A stretch of 64,000 nucleotides of DNA from FEN-1297 sp963834015 (GTDB lineage: Bacteria > Bacteroidota > Ignavibacteria > Ignavibacteriales > Ignavibacteriaceae), in contig CAWIAG010000001.1 in assembly GCA_963834015.1 (NCBI GenBank), positions 1 to 64,000 on the forward strand, read 5' to 3'. The notes under the pieces are model-generated. The model was not told where the DNA came from and made no database searches. It was given only the letters and a program-made list of their open reading frames with translations. Each line of letters opens with the position of its first letter. Within the stretch, counting starts at the first letter, position 1. Positions 62,018 through 64,000 of this stretch are shown here, piece after piece. The translations under genes and the position numbers were made by a program.

Positions 62018-63994
62018 ATGAATGAGCCAAATACTAAATTCAATTATCATGCTGAACAATTTGCTGACATTGAAATATTAAGGTATTATTTGCCTGGATT
62101 TAAGAGCCTGTCGCTTAAAGAAAAGGAACTTGCTTATTATTTGTATGAAGCAGCTTTATCGGGCAGAGACATCCTTTATGATCAGCATTATAAACACAAC
62201 ATTATAATAAGAAAGTCTCTGGAAGCCGTTGTAAAATCGTATAGCGGAAACAGGGCCGCGGCTGATTATAATAAATTTATAACGTATGCCAAGCGCGTCT
62301 GGTTCGCAAACGGTATTCATCATCATTACTCTACAAAAAAAATATTACCCGGCTTTGATGAAAGTTATTTTAAAGGATTAATAATAAATTCGGATAAAAA
62401 ATTATTCCCTCTAAATACGGACGAAACACTGGAACAGTTGATTAATAAGTTAATTCCTTTATTATTCGATCCGGAAATAGACGCAAGGCGGGTTAATCTG
62501 GATCCTGATACCGATGTTATTATTTCGTCTGCAAATAATTTTTATGAAGGACTTACTCAAAAAGAAGTTGAAGCGTATTATAACGGAATTATTGATAATG
62601 AAGAGTTAACTCCCGTTTCTTATGGGCTTAATTCTAAATTATTTAAAAAAGATGGTAAAATAATAGAAAATGTCTGGAAAGTTGGCGGAATGTATTCCCC
62701 GGCTATTGAGCAAATAGTTTATTGGTTGGGAAAAGCCGTTGAAGCTGCAGAGAATGATATTCAGTGCAATACATTTAAAAAACTAATCGAATTTTACAAA
62801 TCCGGTGATCTGAAAACTTTTGATGAATACAATATTTTGTGGCTTAAAGATACAGATTCTGTCGTTGATAATGTTAATGGATTCATAGAAGTTTATTGCG
62901 ATCCGCTGGGTTTAAGAGGTTCTTTTGAGGGAATAGTTTCAATAAAAGATATAGATGCTACAAGAAGAATTAAAGCAATAAGTGATCAGGCTCAGTGGTT
63001 TGAAGATAATTCACCAATTGATGAGGATTTTAAGAAAAAAAATGTGGTCGGTGTAACTGCAAAAGCAATAACTGTTGTTGTTGAATCCGGGGATGCATCT
63101 CCCGCTACTCCAATCGGAATAAATTTGCCTAATGCTGCCTGGATCAGGGAAAAATACGGCTCAAAATCTGTGAATCTTGAAAATATTGTGTACGCATATA
63201 ATATGGTTGAATCTGAAGATATTATTAAAGAATTTTCTTATTCAGATGAAGAAATAGAACTTGCTTTAAAGTATGAACCTGTTGCTGATACTCTTCACAC
63301 TGATCTGCATGAGGTGATTGGGCACGGATCAGGACAAATTTTGCCGGAAGTAGGAAGTTCTAAACAGTCATTGAAAAATTATGCTTCTACTATTGAAGAA
63401 ACAAGGGCTGACCTGGTTGCTTTATATTATTTGATGGACCCTAAATTAATTGAAATAGGTGTTCTTCCGAATCTTGATGCAGCTAAGGCCGGATATAATC
63501 GTTACATTAGAAAAGGGCTTATGATTCAACTTGCCAGGATAGAGCCCGGCGAGAATATTGAAGAGTCGCACATGAGGAATCGGCAGCTAATTTCTAAATG
63601 GGTATTCGAGCATGGTAAAGAAGATAATGTAATTGAGAGAATTACAAAAAACGGTAAAACTTTTTATTTCATCCATGATTATCAAAAATTGCGTTCTTTA
63701 TTCGGCAAGTTATTAATTGAAGTTCAGAGAATTACTTCCACAGGCGACTTTGATTCTGCTAAAGTATTAGTTGAAACTTACGGTGTCAAAATCGATATTC
63801 CCTTGCATAAAGAAGTTAAAGAACGATATGATAAGTTGAACGTACCGCCTTATAAAGGATTTATCAATCCGGTTTTAAAACCCGTAATTAAAAACGGCAA
63901 AGTTGAAGATGTTTTAATTGAATATCCTGATGATTTTACAGAACAAATGCTTTATTATGCAGATAAATATTCTTTTCTTCCTCTAAAGAATTAA
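62018..63994 (+). CDS. dipeptidyl-peptidase III-type metallopeptidase (M49)
   Basis: A 658-residue zinc peptidase removing dipeptides from N-termini. The zinc motif is DLHEVIGHGSGQ (His 431, Glu 432, His 436, the HExxGH pattern with one residue more than thermolysin) and the second motif is IEETRADL (ligand Glu about 461). Length (about 650-680) fits the bacterial, cytosolic-type M49 enzymes. There is no signal peptide. The stop is at 63992, so the gene is complete in the window. It is third of three plus-strand genes (LolA-like, HAD, M49). Confidence 0.93.
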   Translation: MNEPNTKFNYHAEQFADIEILRYYLPGFKSLSLKEKELAYYLYEAALSGRDILYDQHYKHNIIIRKSLEAVVKSYSGNRAAADYNKFITYAKRVWFANGIHHHYSTKKILPGFDESYFKGLIINSDKKLFPLNTDETLEQLINKLIPLLFDPEIDARRVNLDPDTDVIISSANNFYEGLTQKEVEAYYNGIIDNEELTPVSYGLNSKLFKKDGKIIENVWKVGGMYSPAIEQIVYWLGKAVEAAENDIQCNTFKKLIEFYKSGDLKTFDEYNILWLKDTDSVVDNVNGFIEVYCDPLGLRGSFEGIVSIKDIDATRRIKAISDQAQWFEDNSPIDEDFKKKNVVGVTAKAITVVVESGDASPATPIGINLPNAAWIREKYGSKSVNLENIVYAYNMVESEDIIKEFSYSDEEIELALKYEPVADTLHTDLHEVIGHGSGQILPEVGSSKQSLKNYASTIEETRADLVALYYLMDPKLIEIGVLPNLDAAKAGYNRYIRKGLMIQLARIEPGENIEESHMRNRQLISKWVFEHGKEDNVIERITKNGKTFYFIHDYQKLRSLFGKLLIEVQRITSTGDFDSAKVLVETYGVKIDIPLHKEVKERYDKLNVPPYKGFINPVLKPVIKNGKVEDVLIEYPDDFTEQMLYYADKYSFLPLKN

Positions 63995-64000
63995 ACCATT

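Noticed and set aside
1..64000. CRISPR array, prophage or defence island
   Set aside because: No regularly spaced direct repeats, integrase, capsid, restriction or toxin-antitoxin genes were seen.

Overview
The window (about 35% G+C by eye, AT-rich intergenic DNA) looks like a chromosome segment of an Ignavibacteria-type member of the Bacteroidota/Chlorobi/Ignavibacteriota group. Evidence: C-terminal type IX secretion-like sorting domains with YPNPFN / FPNPYY motifs, a PorV/PorQ-family outer-membrane protein, CarboxypepD_reg-type TonB-dependent receptors, a reg_prop/Y_Y_Y propeller histidine kinase, DUF5686, golvesin-domain and DUF4395 families, and many lipoproteins. The taxonomic call rests on gene content only. 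No CRISPR array, prophage, transposase or known defence locus was found.

Layout. 1-900: the 3' half of a tRNA-Lys(CTT), followed directly by a decayed beta-helix (polysaccharide-lyase-like) gene. 897-2735: a TonB-dependent receptor. 3582-6512: a signalling operon (orphan HD-GYP cap domain, HDOD protein, PAS histidine kinase). 6758-13022: a minus-strand D-galacturonate catabolic operon uxaC-uxaA-uxaB-kdgA-kdgK, giving pyruvate plus glyceraldehyde-3-phosphate; no transporter or regulator is beside it. 13681-15483: a wrecked family-2 glycoside hydrolase. 15927-19148: a periplasmic-propeller histidine kinase. The two decayed polysaccharide-degradation genes flanking an intact monomer pathway suggest a lineage that is losing polymer attack but still uses galacturonate.

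19689-30763: miscellaneous genes: DUF2807 protein, B12-type radical SAM protein plus MsrA, a low-complexity lipoprotein, an OmpR/EnvZ-like two-component pair with DinB and DUF1684 genes, a YfiT-like DinB protein, a PGPGW membrane protein, a YdeI/OmdA fusion, and a thioredoxin + DUF4395 pair. The last pair is preceded by what I consider the best discovery of the window: a 38-codon minus-strand leader ORF (30886-31002) with a CICCC run, followed by a strong intrinsic terminator (30827-30862). The 5' arm of that terminator can also pair with the leader ORF just after its Cys codons. This is the architecture of a cysteine-responsive, translation-coupled transcription attenuator.

31267-37925: an FAD oxidoreductase with a membrane 4Fe-4S protein (redox module), an acyl-CoA synthetase, a DedA protein and an OB-fold lipoprotein, with a hairpin-rich 600-base gap at 33961-34557. 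38397-46748: an outer-membrane/secretion operon (small ORF, large TonB receptor, 1297-residue sorted surface protein, PorV-like protein) ended by an 11-bp terminator. 46828-63994: PEP carboxylase, a REP-like palindrome, a golvesin/amidase-like lipoprotein, a VIT-vWA sorted protein, an exported amidase, DUF5686, a LolA-like protein, a HAD phosphatase and a dipeptidyl-peptidase III-type (M49) metallopeptidase.
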